From Mytilisepta virgata (taxonomy: Eukaryota > Mollusca > Bivalvia > Mytilida > Mytilidae): a DNA stretch of 64,000 nt. Under the pieces are notes generated by a model, which was not told where the DNA came from, did not search any database, and worked only from the letters and a program-made list of their open reading frames with translations. The position numbers and the translations under genes are program-made. The DNA lies in NCBI GenBank assembly GCA_028015205.1, contig CM051514.1, positions 23,204,150 through 23,268,149 on the forward strand. The letters run 5' to 3'. Positions 23,545-35,225 of the stretch are shown piece by piece. Within the stretch, counting starts at the first letter, position 1; the number at the start of each line of letters is the position of its first letter.

Positions 23545-23800
23545 CTTAATAGTCAGCTTATACAAGGAACAGACTGTCGTAATTGTGAACTGTATGAAAA
23601 TAATACGCGATTCATTACTTTCTTGCATTATCTTGGAAACTAATATGGGTCCATCGGTTTAAACAGCTTTGAATAAAAACATTAAGATTATCAATTTAAA
23701 CACGTTATATTCACATTATAATTGTCATTGGTTATCTCATAAAAAATTCCCTTCTCTACTTTTAACGAATAAAATGTCAATTTTCATCGCCAGATACATA
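23545..23800 (+). pseudogene. Possible LINE RT C-terminal zinc-finger relic
   Basis: One frame reads GTDCRNCELYENNTRF (about 23566-23612), like the CxxC...H segment near the end of LINE reverse transcriptases. Neighbouring frames give ALSWKLIW and MSIFIARYI, which resemble the usual following segments. Several frame changes and stops occur. The match rests on a short motif, so this is tentative. Confidence 0.35.
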
Positions 23801-25239
23801 TGAAATATAACGGGAAGGGAATTGTTACTAACAGTAAACAAATAGGAATCCATTAGAGACCCATTGTCGGTCATTAGAAGGCATTTATGCGATTACAACA
23901 ATTTTTTATGTCGATGGTGTCTTTTGTGTCAGGATATGGTCAGTGTCGATTTCACCATATAACATTTGTCGTTTAGAGAAATATCAGTGCTGTTTCGTTG
24001 GAATTGTTAATAGTGTATGAAAAAAATGCATAGCCATATAAATCTAATAAAATATTAACGAATCGAATATTCTTTAGAGGATATTGTAATATTTGTAACC
24101 TTTGTTGTATTTTCAGGCGCAGTGTTGTGCTTCATTGTTACCTAAACGAATTTCAAGTGCAGTATGTTATACATGGAGTTATATAAATATATAGAAAAAC
24201 AAACAAATCGAATATTCTTTAGGATATATTACAACATTCATGAATTAAAATCAGGCCAATGTTTAATTAGTGCAATGTTTGACGTTTATTCAGACGCCGT
24301 AACATTGTTCCGTAAACACACTTCCAATGCAGGGGCGCAATTGATTGTATTAGATCGGTTTGAACTCATTTATGTCAACATAACAGTGTTATTATTTTCA
24401 TTTGCAACATAGCTATCGTTAATTAGAAGTTAATGGACGTGTGCAATTCTATGTTTTCACTACCAGGAACAATTAAATGGTAGTTATGCAATTTTATAAC
24501 AATTTATTGATACATGCTGAAAACAAATAGCTGATTTAACTGGAAAGTTTCATCATTAATTCATCGTAATCTAAACACAATATTGAGAGAGTTTTTAAAT
24601 TTCATACCAAAAGGAAGCAAAATAGCTCGAAGCGTTGAACAAATATTTACCAATTGTATTACTTTAATATTGAATGAATCTCGTTACCCTGAAGAGGCAG
24701 CACAACCGTATATATGGAAATATAGTGTCAGAACTACTAAACAGCGAGTGCAAAAATATATTCTGCAGTTTTCATTTGATTCAAGGACATTTTTTCATTA
24801 TGATATGAAATAATTACATACACACAGAGTTATTTGTGAAATACAATATGCCATTGTGTTATTTGTTTGATCAACTCCGAAATAAATATCAATAACAGTA
24901 TTGCATTATCGTCGCAAACAATTGTTATGAACAGCTAAAGCTACGGGATCATATCGATACAGTCATATTTATATCATTTTATTGAATTTTACATTTAATT
25001 TCACTAGAGTGGATATAAGGAATTATCTTGTACATTTTAAGTTGGTCTTGTCAATATCAACCGGCCAATTTTGTTAAACAAAGTCTGTTTTTGTCCGGAT
25101 TTTTGTATTGGAAAGATCATAATAAAAGATTGCTATGTGATTATGGTTTTAGACTTCTACAGACGCCATTTTTACCGACATATGGCTTTTAATTGGCTAT
25201 AGACAATAGCTTTAGATAACATGTGTTATATTATTTTGA
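23801..25239. other. No recognised feature
   Basis: Short open frames at 24164-24412 and 24583-24813 show no domain. AT-rich throughout. Confidence 0.35.
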
Positions 25240-25269
25240 TTGGGATATATAATATTAATTAACTCTGCA

Positions 25270-25578
25270 ATGTCCCCTGATGTCCAATTGAGTCACCTGG
25301 GAATGGAAACAGACGTTGAACAAGAGCTAAAATACCAACACGTTGTTCTGGAAAATAAACATCTTGTTTATGAATTAAAACTTGGGGTGATATTATTAAT
25401 AGGCGGAATAGTTATTCTAGTGTGTATTTCGTATATTATTTCTCAGTGCAGACGTAAACATTCTCCTGCAGCGCGTCGTCAAAACAACGACTTGGAAAAA
25501 TTGATTGGACCAAAAGAAGCTTCAGAACATTTGATTCATGTACATTCAACAGGAAAAGGTAAAGAGTATTTCCTTTGA
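25270..25578 (+). CDS. Candidate small single-pass membrane protein (or first coding exon)
   Basis: I do not recognise the family. From the ATG at 25270 (G at -3) the frame gives 102 residues. Residues 1-36 are polar and helix-prone (VEQELKYQ, LENKHLVYELK). Residues 38-58 form one strongly hydrophobic segment rich in I, L, V and G. Directly after it comes CRRKH and then ARR, so the positive-inside rule predicts an outside N terminus and a cytoplasmic tail of ~40 residues with no signal peptide. At 25558/25559 there is a good splice donor (GGAAAAG|GTAAAG), so this may be an exon with coding sequence continuing elsewhere instead of stopping at 25578. Composition is more protein-like than other open frames in the window, but no homologue is known to me and there is no promoter evidence. 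It could be spurious. Confidence 0.3.
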   Translation: MSPDVQLSHLGMETDVEQELKYQHVVLENKHLVYELKLGVILLIGGIVILVCISYIISQCRRKHSPAARRQNNDLEKLIGPKEASEHLIHVHSTGKGKEYFL

Positions 25579-26205
25579 TGTCAAAAATGAAGAGAGTAAC
25601 GTTGGTGATTCTGGGTTTTTGAATAGTAAACAAAGAAGGCTGTTTTGACAAGAATCAGAAGATTGTGAATTAGATTATTTTCACGATCGGAACTTTTACT
25701 CACTAAACTATAAGATCATGTTTTTATTGGAAAAAGTACAAAACCATGTGTTAGACAAGGTAGTATATGTAATTCGGATTTTGTATGTAATTTAAACATG
25801 TTTACTATTACGATTTGCTTCAACAATGATAAATGCCAAAATCAAAGCTAGTCAAAATAAATATCGCAGATGTTTTAGGTTGACTACAAGCCTTGCATTG
25901 TATGATAAAGAGCTGAATTATCAAATAAGGAAGTGGCCTTTAGACAATCAACATTCAATATGCAATTCTTTTCTTATATTTCTACTTTCTATGTAGTGAT
26001 TTGTAAAATGTTATTAAAATGTACATGAACCTCAGCCTTGTTCACCAATTTTTATCAATAAAATGAAAGCTTTGACAGACACCGCCTACCACAAATGAAC
26101 TTATAACTAATAACACTCTTTAAAGCAATTTTGTAAAGACGAAGCCACTCAAAACTAACAGAAAATACATTAGAGAAGAAAGAACGCGGCCGGTCACAAG
26201 CTTCA
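25579..26205. other. No recognised feature
   Basis: AT-rich sequence between two open frames; if both were exons it would be intronic. An AATAAA lies near 26058. Confidence 0.3.
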
Positions 26206-26529
26206 ATGATAAGTATTAATCCTGAAAACCGAATTGAACCAACCTATTTATCCGCGTTCAAATTACTTATTAATAAACTGATTCTATATAAATGGTTATT
26301 CTGCGATTCATCTACGCATTATGTCAGACGGCTTTTTCTTGTTATGGCTTGGACGCTGAGCAGTTGGATGTCGGATCCCTCCATATACATGTATGAAACT
26401 GAGAAATTTGTCGATTTGTCCACATTCGCCCTTTTCATTTTTCTTACCACGACCCGTGTACTTTCTATCGTAAACTTTCTCAAGTGCATGAGCTGTCCTG
26501 GCTTTTTAAAACAACTTCAGGTAATCTGA
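26206..26529 (+). CDS. Unassigned open frame, possible exon
   Basis: 107 codons from ATG. The N-terminal half is mixed polar and hydrophobic, and residues around 74-92 (STFALFIFLTTTRVLSIVNF) could span a membrane. The frame ends just after CTTCAG|GTAATC, a possible splice donor. It resembles no family I know. A chance frame is as likely as a real exon. Confidence 0.15.
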   Translation: MISINPENRIEPTYLSAFKLLINKLILYKWLFCDSSTHYVRRLFLVMAWTLSSWMSDPSIYMYETEKFVDLSTFALFIFLTTTRVLSIVNFLKCMSCPGFLKQLQVI

Positions 26530-27179
26530 AGAAATACATATTGATAACCACGTGTTTCCAATATCTGCTAAAGAGATTTATCCAAAAAGTTGCGGATGGT
26601 CGGACGCCCATATAACTATATATAATGACTAATGTATGTTCCGTTCTTGATGGGAGGCATTCTATGAAGAGATAACCTTTATGAAAGTGTTATTTCGTAC
26701 TACTTCGTCTAACAGAGGGAAAAAAGGAGCAAACATACCTAAGACAAATATACCTAAGAGGGAAACTATCCGAACTTTGAGAGCCTTGGCTAGTTTTACT
26801 GTTGAGAAGATCAAAATTTGACCCTTCTATCTAAATTGTGTACAGTTCAACCAATTTTAAAATATCTAGCTAGCGGTCTCGTTATGGGTAATCATAATTG
26901 TACTCCATTTTATAATATGTTTAATACACCAGAATATCTGGCTAGATAAGTGGGAGGCTTGGATACCCGTAAATCCGTTGAACCTATCACTTTTTAAATG
27001 TCTAGACAAAGTCAGCACTGACTTAATGTTCGACGTTTGTGTTTTGTGCTCTTTTACGTTATTTTGTGTCTGCATTTCTGTCGATTGGATGGCGTCAGCT
27101 GGTTAGTATGTCATTATTCATGTTTTATGTTATCCATTGTTTTGTGTTTTCGTATATGCTGAGTGTTTTAAAGTCTGAC
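26530..27179. other. No recognised feature
   Basis: AT-rich. The segment 27030-27150 has TGTGCTCTTTTACGTTA, similar to TGTGCTCTTTTATGTTA at 45343, so it is probably a small dispersed-repeat fragment. Confidence 0.35.
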
Positions 27180-27285
27180 ATATCAGACACGTTACACGCA
27201 CACGATTCGCATGTTACACGCAAACCACACGATGCACGTTACACGTTTCATGATTACCGATCGTGCAATTTCTAAAACATATTCA
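27180..27285. repeat. CpG-rich ~22 bp minisatellite (ACACG repeat), copy 1
   Basis: CACGTTACACGCACACGATT, CGCATGTTACACGCAAACCA, CACGATGCACGTTACACG, then an ending GATCGTGCAATTTCTAAAAC. The same ending and units occur at 36035-36182. Many CpG dinucleotides against an AT-rich background. Confidence 0.75.
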
Positions 27286-27334
27286 TTCATTAAGCCTTTG
27301 GTATGATAAAAAGGTTGTTTGGCATCGGAGTAAT

Positions 27335-27720
27335 CTAAGGATATAGTATGAGGATCACGGGGGCTCAACCCGAAGCTGCCTAGCGCATTCCTAGATGGAG
27401 GATAGGGGAGACCCTCTCGTTGGGGCTGTCAGGTCATAATACGGAAAAGCTGACCGCGGACCACCGTGGAGAATGTCACACGCCCTGCACGCCTTCTATA
27501 ACGTTCGAAAATAACTAGGCTTATGCCGCTACAGAAAGCTAAATTATGCGAACTTACACATCTTTCCACCCTTATACAGTGGCATTCTTAAATGGTTCCC
27601 TATGTGTCCCACCAATCCCCGATTTGAATTCTATTTGATAAATTGTTGAACTGTTTCTCGTCCTGAATAAGCATGAAATATTTGCCACTGGACGTAAAGC
27701 AAACAACAACAAATAAACAA
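27335..27720 (-). repeat. Dispersed repeat family H, copy 2
   Basis: Ordered phrases: GATCACGGGGGCTCAA, GGGGAGACCCTCTCGTTGGG, GGTCATAATACGGAAA, GAGAATGTCACACGCC, ATGCCGCTACAGAAAGCTAA, GTCCCACCAATCCCCG, and TTGCCACTGGACGTAAAGC at the end. Matches 13775-14155 and the inverse of 30430-30845. Confidence 0.7.
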
Positions 27721-27884
27721 GACTCTATCGGTCCAAAAAGCATACTCGTTCAGTCAAAGTCAGTAGCACTGCTCTTTAAATGAGTTTTGGATAAATGTAT
27801 AAATCCGTTTGTTTATAGTAATTTGGCGACTTTTAGAGTAATTTATGGAGGTTAATCCGAACATCTGCATTGCATTGGTCCCCT

Positions 27885-28255
27885 ATACCGTTTTTTTTTA
27901 ACAATACTTTAGTCTTATTAATTGTTTTATTTTCTTTTATACCATACTTCTAGTTTCAAAACAAATAATAATAACACCATACTTGTATTTTCAAAACAAA
28001 TCATGATACCACCATACTTATATCATAATAACACGATAAATTCAAGACATGTCTTGCAATCAACAAACACGTGTTTAATTTAATCCAGCACAGGTAGCAT
28101 TAAACATTACATTATCCATTCTTAACTTTTATGAAATGGTTTTAGAAAGTGTTGATTGGTTGCTTTTATCTTGATTTTGTCTGACAGTGGGTAAATTGAA
28201 AATCAAAACAATCAGGACGGTAGATAGAAATGATTGTCTACGATAATATATACGT
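27885..28255. mobile_element. CACTA-ended MITE family, diverged copy 3
   Basis: Has the family's internal order (CAAGACATGTCTTGCAATCA, ATCCAGCACAGGTAG, TTTATCTTGATTTTGTCTGA, ATCAAAACAATCAGGA.GGTAGAT) but its termini are too diverged to place. Internal A/T-rich repeats (ACCATACTT, three times) are expanded near 27940-28020. Confidence 0.4.
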
Positions 28256-28512
28256 ATGTAGCTGATGTTGTATTAAAAAGAATAGTCTCTGAATTCCTAT
28301 TAGGCTTTATGATTTCTATATTTATAAGAATTTAATTTTTTTTAGATAAGTAATGACCATTATAGACTATTTTAATGTTACTTCATTATGCAAATTTTGT
28401 ATTAAATGCTGTTAGATCGACTTTGCAAACGTTGTTAATTTTTACAGGGATTCAATTGCCACATAAATTGCAACAGTAGCGCAGCTTCTTTTTATTGAGA
28501 ATAATACATGGA

Positions 28513-28623
28513 CAAACCTACATCACATGCTATATCAACCCGAGTACCCAATATCACCCCGGGGGTCTTTGGCCTAAGGTTTAATATTGGTCGAGGGTTG
28601 ATATAGCATGTAATATAGGTTTG
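28513..28623. repeat. Fold-back hairpin element, ~40 bp arms
   Basis: CAAACCTACATCACATGC...TATATCAACCC on the left is answered by GGGTTGATATAGCATG...TAATATAGGTTTG on the right, with inner CCCAATAT / AATATTGG also pairing. The loop carries ACCCCGGGGGT. The arms have two mismatches and a 2-base indel. No coding capacity. Confidence 0.8.
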
Positions 28624-28656
28624 ACCACGTTTTATTCTTTATATCATATATTTCAA

Positions 28657-28783
28657 CATTAAAAGTGTGTTCGGAGTAGGCGTGCGATATGGTTTAAGCG
28701 GTATAGGGTAGGTGATATAAATTAAAAGTGTGTTCCGAGTAGGCGTGCGATATGGTTTAAGCGGTATAGGATAGGTGATACAG
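28657..28783. repeat. Tandem duplication of a ~62 bp unit
   Basis: ATTAAAAGTGTGTTC.GAGTAG, GCGTGCGATATGGTTTAAGC and GGTATAGG.TAGGTGATA occur twice in direct succession with only two or three differences, so the duplication is recent. Confidence 0.85.
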
Positions 28784-30429
28784 ATCTGGCAAAGTCACGT
28801 ACAATGCATATTAAAAATGTATGTATTTTCCTCTAAATATATGATATATTCCAATATTATCTTAAATTCTTCAATAAATATCAATGGATATTTTATGGGT
28901 CCATTTATATTCAAATATCTAATTTTTAATTTGTCCATTGGTTTCTCTCAGCAAATAAATCTTCAGTTTTTAAAATAAGCCAATATCAAAGAATGTACAA
29001 AAAGGCCTTCATTCCTGTGATTTGAAAGTCTGTGTGAAGTATGATTTACATTATTTTTTATCAGACAGTAAAAACCATGTCCCTATTCTGGTGCCTTTAT
29101 TTGTCATTTAGGACACATTCGTTATCGGGAACAAAAGGAAATATACAAAATAAATATACATTCTGAAAATTTCCTAAGATACCATACATCATCAACATCA
29201 AGTTTTCAATAAAATTCATCTTTTACGTTTCAGGTTGTATAAGTAAAAACAGCCCATATACATCGTCTCTATGGACCCATGTGGTTGCGCTGACAAGCAA
29301 TTAGCCTCGTTTTTGTTATCCGTTTTTGAAATTGACGATGGTCTGGCAGACATTTCAAAGATTAATTATAAAATTTTTGCGTAAAGCTATTACACCTCTG
29401 CAAATGTCGGTCAGAATCAGGATTATTGTCAAAGAGGTCTACTGTAAAGGAAATAGTTAAACGGAATGTTGATTTAGAATCCATCGAATTGTTTCTTATT
29501 TGTGCAGCTCCAATATGTCTGATTAACTTGAATACAAATCTGGGATCAAGTTTCTTATGATTTGTTATATGTTTCTAACTTATAGTTAATTCTAAGGTCA
29601 AATACTCCGTTGATTGTTTTATATTCCTCTAATGAGAATTCGTATTATTAAACGAAACGGTGCAGAAAGTGATCAACCATAAAAGAGGTTTTTAATCAAG
29701 CTGAATATATGTGTACTAAGATACAGAATAATTCTTTTCATCGAACAAACTTCAGTATAATTATACCTTTCGTTGTTTTTTTAAGATATGGTTGTTTGAT
29801 TAAGAATATGCCATCCCTTGGTGAAAGGCAAGGGTTGTGTTTTTAATCGTGCAAAGGTTCGAACGTTTTGATAATTTATTGTTGTAAACAATCGAGGAAT
29901 TTTAGAATGCTTAAAATAAACATGTATCTATTTACTGCTACAAAAAACTCTCAATTCTCAAATTAATTCGACCTTTACACCTGCCATATGTATCGATTGT
30001 TTTGACTATGTTGGTTAACAATATTTGCAAGGTGTGTGTAAAAGACACGTTTCATCCTTCCGGACCACCTGGAAATTATCCTACTCAAGTAAACATGTAC
30101 AATTTATAGCTAATGCTGAGTAAAATTAGCAATGTCACGAGTAGTAATGAGCAGAGTGTCGAAAAAGACTTGAAATAGTTGTAAACAGTTTCCTCTTCCT
30201 TTAATCCACTAACATCAAAACCAGTAGTGCATGCAAACTTTAGCAACGGTTGCAACGTCAATGCTATCCTCCTAAACCAGCAGAATGAACAAAAGGACGT
30301 TAATCCTTACGCATATGTTACTTAAGAAATCCATTATTTTCCTATTCCACAAGGCTGCGTCAGTCAACACCTTATTTCAATATATGAATCAAATATGAAT
30401 TACGTGTATGCACACTGCAGGAAATCAAC
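28784..30429. other. No recognised feature
   Basis: AT-rich. The frame at 28775-28978 is short with random composition. No repeat structure seen. Confidence 0.35.
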
Positions 30430-30845
30430 TGGTTGATTGATCGATTGATTGTTGTTTGCTTAACGTCCAGTGGCAAATAGCTCATACTTCATCAGGACGA
30501 GAACAAGTTTAACAATTTATCAAACATAATTGAAACAGGGACTGTACACAAAGAGGACACAATTTTGAATGTCACTGTAAAAGGAGGAGCGTTGGGTAGG
30601 GTCAGATAATTTAACCTTTCTTACCGACCATCATCCTATTTTTTTTTTTTTTCGAAAATTACAGAAGGGATATTTAGCGTGGAGGAATAGTGAAATTCTC
30701 AAAACACGTTAAACACTATGGTCCGCGATCTGGCTTTCTGTATTATGACTTAACAGTCCCAAACGAGAGGGTCTGCCCTATCCCTCACACAGGGACGCTA
30801 GGCAGCTATGTTGATTTAGCTCCCGTGATCCGTCACACGTGCATA
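30430..30845 (+). repeat. Dispersed repeat family H, copy 3
   Basis: Opens TTGATTGATCGATTGATTG, TGTTTGCTTAACGTCCAGTG, GCAAATAGCTCATACTTCAT, CAGGACGAGAAC and closes TGGCTTTCTGTATTATGACT, CAAACGAGAGGGTCTGCCC, AGGGACGCTAGGCAGC, GATCCGTCAC. This is the inverse order of copies 1 and 2. A T13 run at ~30639 is inside. Confidence 0.75.
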
Positions 30846-30884
30846 GCAAATCAACTGGAGAACGTAAAGTCAAGAAATACCAAG

Positions 30885-31270
30885 AGGATAGCCGAAGGAG
30901 GGAAAAATCGAAACAACTGATAAACTCCGGAGAACAACTAAGGCAAAACCAAAACAATACATGCACTACAATTAAAAACTAAAAACATATGAAAAACATG
31001 GACCCCACCTGAAAACCGTGGGTAGACTGGGGTGCTCCGGAAGAGTAAGCAGTCTCGCCTTCCTGGTGGACACCCGCCGTGCTGCCCATGTCAAATGCGG
31101 TATGAGGAAGGGATAACATCAATGGAACAGGTCCATTTTCATTTGGGAAACGGAGTTTCCGTACCTATCAATTAAGTCATGATGACGTCCATAAAACTTT
31201 AATAAGGATGACTCCAACTAGGAGCAACATATCCCTGTCTGAGCAACTTTTCTGTCAGGAGCCGGGCTCT
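30885..31270 (-). repeat. Dispersed repeat family G variant, reverse copy
   Basis: Read in reverse it gives GGAGTCATCCTTATTAAAG, TTTTATGGACGTCATCATGA, AATGGACCTGTTCCATTGAT, GGCAGCACGGCGGGTGTCC, CTTACTCTTCCGGAGCACCC, and CCGGAGTTTATCAGTTGTTT. The same order, forward, is at 53285-53645. It directly abuts family H copy 3. Confidence 0.75.
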
Positions 31271-31309
31271 GTCCAGGAAGTCAATGTATACAGTACGGCT
31301 CATTTGTTT

Positions 31310-32930
31310 TTTATGTAACAAGTATTAAGGTTAGTCGCAGAGAAACTTTTTAATATACCGCATAAAATTTTTCTGAACAACTTTCATGTCAAAACTTCAT
31401 AAATGTATAAAATAACCATATGTTAGGTTTGAAACTTGTATTTTGTCTTAAAAAAACACTTTTGGTGTAACAAAAATCACTTTAATTTGTCTTATATCGC
31501 ACACTTTGATATGGCTTACTTTGACTAAGTATGAACCTACAATTTGTTAAAAAGCTAAATTTTGTGTTTTTTTACTGTGAAATTTAAATTTTTTCATCTA
31601 ACAAGTATTGCGGTAAGCTGCAGAGATGCTTTTTGTGGATACCGTTACAAATTTATGAAATAAATTTCTATAGAAAATTAATCAAAGTAAATATAATCAT
31701 ATATATGACAAATTAGACACTTGTATGTTTTCTTTAAAAGCAGTAGCATTTAACAATAATCACATTTTCTTATATTACACAAGCTTACATAGCTAATTTT
31801 AACTAAGTATCATCCTATGTTTTTTTTTTTTTTTCACTGTAAAATGGAATTATTTTTTATGAAACAAGTATTACGGGAAGTTGCAGAGAAGCTTTGTAAT
31901 ATGCCATATGGAATTTATTGAGCTAAATTCATGTCAAAATTCCTAAAAATATGAAATATGTACCCATCAAGTTTGAAACTTGTGTTTTTTCTTTAAAAAC
32001 AGTAGTTCTTACAAAAATCACATTTGCCTTATATCGTGCAAGCTTATACAGCTAAATTTAACTATGCATCTATCTATGTATATGTTTGAAAAGCTAAATG
32101 TTTTGTTTTTTCACTGTAGAATTTATTTTTATCAAACAAGTGTTACGGTAAGTTGCAGCGAAAATATGTACCCATCAAGTTTGAAACTTACGTATTCACA
32201 TTAAATTACAAATCTGTTTTAACAAAAAATCAGTTTAGTCATATATCGCACACTCTGATAGAGATGAATTTTATTAAGTATCAACCAAAACTTGGTTGAA
32301 AAGCTAAATTTTGTGTTTTTTGTTTTTTGTTTTTTTTTTTTGACTGTGAAATTGAAATATTTTTCATAAAAAAAAGTACTACGGTAAGTTGCAAAAGACT
32401 TTTCTGGATACTTTTATGTTTGAAAAGCTAAATTCTGTGTCTTTTCACTCTTAAATTTAAATTTGTTTATCAAACGGTAAGTGACAGAGAAACTTATGAA
32501 GATACCGAATAAAATTTATGAACTAAATTCATGTGAAAAATTCCTAAAGGTATAAAATAAGTACATGTTTGTATTTTCACTTTAAAAACACTTCTGTTAA
32601 AACAAAAATAACTTTTGTCTTATATCGCACACCCTGATAGGTCTTTGTATGAACATATTATTGGGTGAAAAGCTAAATGTTGTGGGTTTTTTCACCATGA
32701 AATTGAATTTTTTTCATCTAAAATGTATTATGGTAAGTCATAGAGAAGTCTTTTAAGATACCGTAAGAAATGTATGAACTAAATTCATGTCAAAACTTCA
32801 TAAAAACATAAGATAAGAATATGTCAGGTTTGAAAAGTCTTGTATTTTGACTTTAGAAAAAACATTTCTCTATAACAAATCATATTAATCTTATGTCACA
32901 CAATCTGATAGAAACAAAATATCTAAACAG
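31310..32930. repeat. ~270 bp AT-rich tandem array
   Basis: Six or seven degenerate units, some internally deleted. The recurring opening is AACAAGTATT-CGGTAAG-TGCAGAGA (about 31318, 31600, 31862, 32133, 32370, 32465, 32718), followed by ACTAAATTCATGTCAAAA, AGGTTTGAAACTTGTATTTT, CTTATATCGCACA and GAAAAGCTAAATTTTGTG. Short open frames here are chance products. Confidence 0.8.
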
Positions 32931-33330
32931 ATCGAACCTAGTAATTACAATATAATAAAAAGAAACAAAAATGAAATGGACTAAATGAAATAATAATAAT
33001 GATATAAAAAAAACGAATAAATATATTCTTTTGTATTCCCTAAGTAGCATAATAAGGTATGATAAATAAAAACATTGAAAAAATAAAGATAATGATAACA
33101 GTTAAAAAAAAGTTACTTAAAAATTATATATACTAAAATACGAATAATTTTGTGATAGTTTGCGTGGATTCCGTGAATAACACACTAACAAGTGGGAACA
33201 GCGGTCAGTTGCGGTCTTAATCAAATTGATTCCGCTTCTGATACTTTTCCATGGATATTCTTAAAAATACAATCGACGTACTACTCAATCATATCCCAAA
33301 TGGCCCAATTCGATGTCATATATAAACCCT
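32931..33330. other. No recognised feature
   Basis: Extremely A-rich stretch, then ordinary AT-rich DNA. Confidence 0.35.
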
Positions 33331-33334
33331 TTAC

Positions 33335-33440
33335 GGCATGATTTGTGTTGAAGGCGGTATCTGTTTTTGGTTCTTTTCTGTATGGGGTGTTGTCTCATTG
33401 AGATTTACCTCTTATCACTTTCCATCTCTATATATATGGA
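33335..33440. repeat. Small dispersed repeat fragment
   Basis: GTGTTGAAGGCGGTATCTG, TTTTTGGTTCTTTTCTG and GTTGTCTCATTGAGATTTAC resemble a repeat I associate with mussel sequences (a GTTGAAGGC..GTTGTCTCATTGGCA layout). There is only one copy in this window, so support is weak. Confidence 0.35.
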
Positions 33441-34844
33441 TCTAGGAACTTGAACACTTGCGTGACTATTGTAAGACGTCGGTTAAATGTCTGTTAATTT
33501 ACACTTTAATATAATTTGCTTCTTTGATTTTGTTATTTAATGAAAACAAATTATTTCGAGTATTGAATTTTCACATTGATTAGATAGTAATAAAAATGTT
33601 CAATTCAGCCAAAGGAAAGCAACTTGATGGGCATTTTTAAACATATATGCTAAACCAATCTCTGTAGTTGTAATTATAAGATAATATCCAATCTTGACAT
33701 TTTTTCATTATGGGTTCTAATTAATTTGAGCCTGGTGAAATTAAAATCAAAAGATAAGACGCTATGTGTATTCACATTTTGATTTAGGAATAGTTGTTTC
33801 TGGATATACGATAATGTTATCATCTGTCAGTTAATGAGGTTATATCGATTTTCAGTAAAAATAAAAAGCTTCATACAGAGAAACATTTTTCATATGTAGT
33901 AATGTTCTTTCTAGATACTTTTTTTTTGGTTTCTTGCTCAGCCACGTCAAAGAATTTGGTCAGGTAAATTTAATCAGTAATTTTCTTGACTATAATATTT
34001 TCGAGCATGATGATACTCGGGGCTGGTAGACAGAAAAAAGTAAAACAAAGAAAAAAAAAGAAAGAACAAAAATTGCGATGTACATGTGAAGTAAATTAGG
34101 AAGTGAAAAGGCGTTAAGTTATTTCTATATATTAGGGAACAAAACATATTTATAATTCCTTTGGTACCCTTGGTAGAATCATCAATTTAGAGATGTCGCG
34201 GTGGCAAATATTCAATTTCCATTCATTTTCATAAAGAAAACAATATTTCAGTTGCTGTTGCTGTGAAATACATATTAATACTTCGATTTTTATTAGAAAT
34301 TACCTTTATTTTTTAAATTGAGACACATGACTAGTTATGGCCATAAACTGATTGAAGTTGCCATAATAAATTTGGTGAAAGTCAAAATACAAACTTGAAT
34401 AAATACGTTTTAATAAATTTGACTACACTTGAATGAACAATTTTGCAGTTCGTCGTGCTATTGCATTGAATATATAATTAATGAGAGAAGTGTTTGGTCG
34501 ATGAAAAAATATTGATATTTCATTTTTTATTTGTAATTTACTAAATTGCAATAAACAAATGACAAACCATTTAAGATACATATTATTTTAGCTACATCAT
34601 TACACGTAAATGTATTTAACAACTGAGATACACAAAAATATAGAACACAGTTTTAAATCTCAGTTCATATGGAGCTTGCGTTTTCACTTCATGCGCTCAG
34701 GGCAGATTAAACATGTAGATAGGGGGTTTATTATATTCAATTCCATTCCATTCAATCTGTTTTGGCCATATTAACTATAAAAGCAAAACAGTTTGTGACA
34801 AGCAAACAAAACGAAAGACACAGATACTGTATGAACACAATCAT
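33441..34844. other. No recognised feature
   Basis: AT-rich, no gene. An A/G-rich tract (AAAGAAAAAAAAAGAAAGAA region) lies near 34040-34070. Confidence 0.35.
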
Positions 34845-34925
34845 AAATTTGATTGATGGATGCATGAATTATTGTTTAAGGTCCAGTGGCAACCAGGCGC
34901 ATATCAGGACGAGAACATGTTGATA
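34845..34925 (+). repeat. Dispersed repeat family H, 5' fragment
   Basis: TTGATTGATGGATGCATGAA, TTGTTTAAGGTCCAGTGGCA and CGCATATCAGGACGAGAAC match the first ~80 bp of the copy at 30430, and then the similarity stops. Confidence 0.6.
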
Positions 34926-34989
34926 TGATAATGAATATGATCCCTCCTTTGTACTAGACCGACACGCTAAGTCGGATTTGTAATGTGCT

Positions 34990-35216
34990 AGCTCACGAGG
35001 TAATTGTCCGCAGGAAGACATATCACCTCACTCGGACACATACTGACTCCGAGCCGACCAGTCCTTGCTCTTACTCTTAGATGCCGCGTGCTTGGCGGAG
35101 AAGCAACAAATACCAATTTTAATGTCTTTGGTTTGACCCGGCCGGGGATCGAACCCGCGACCTTCCTCACTCGGGGCAAGCACGCTACCACGAGACCACC
35201 GAGGCGGTTTTTAAAT
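34990..35216 (-). mobile_element. SINE family S2, reverse-strand copy
   Basis: On the reverse strand: CCGCCTCGGTGGTCTCGTGG, box A TGGTCTCGTGGTAGC (complement of about 35187-35205), box B GGGTTCGATCCCC (about 35142-35155), then CGGGTCAAACCAAAGACAT, TTGGTATTTGTTGCTTCTCC, GACTGGTCGGCTCGGAGTC. It is tRNA-derived; the second copy is 61668-61870. Both overlapping ORFs here are repeat artefacts. Confidence 0.85.
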
Positions 35217-35225
35217 TTGAAGATC

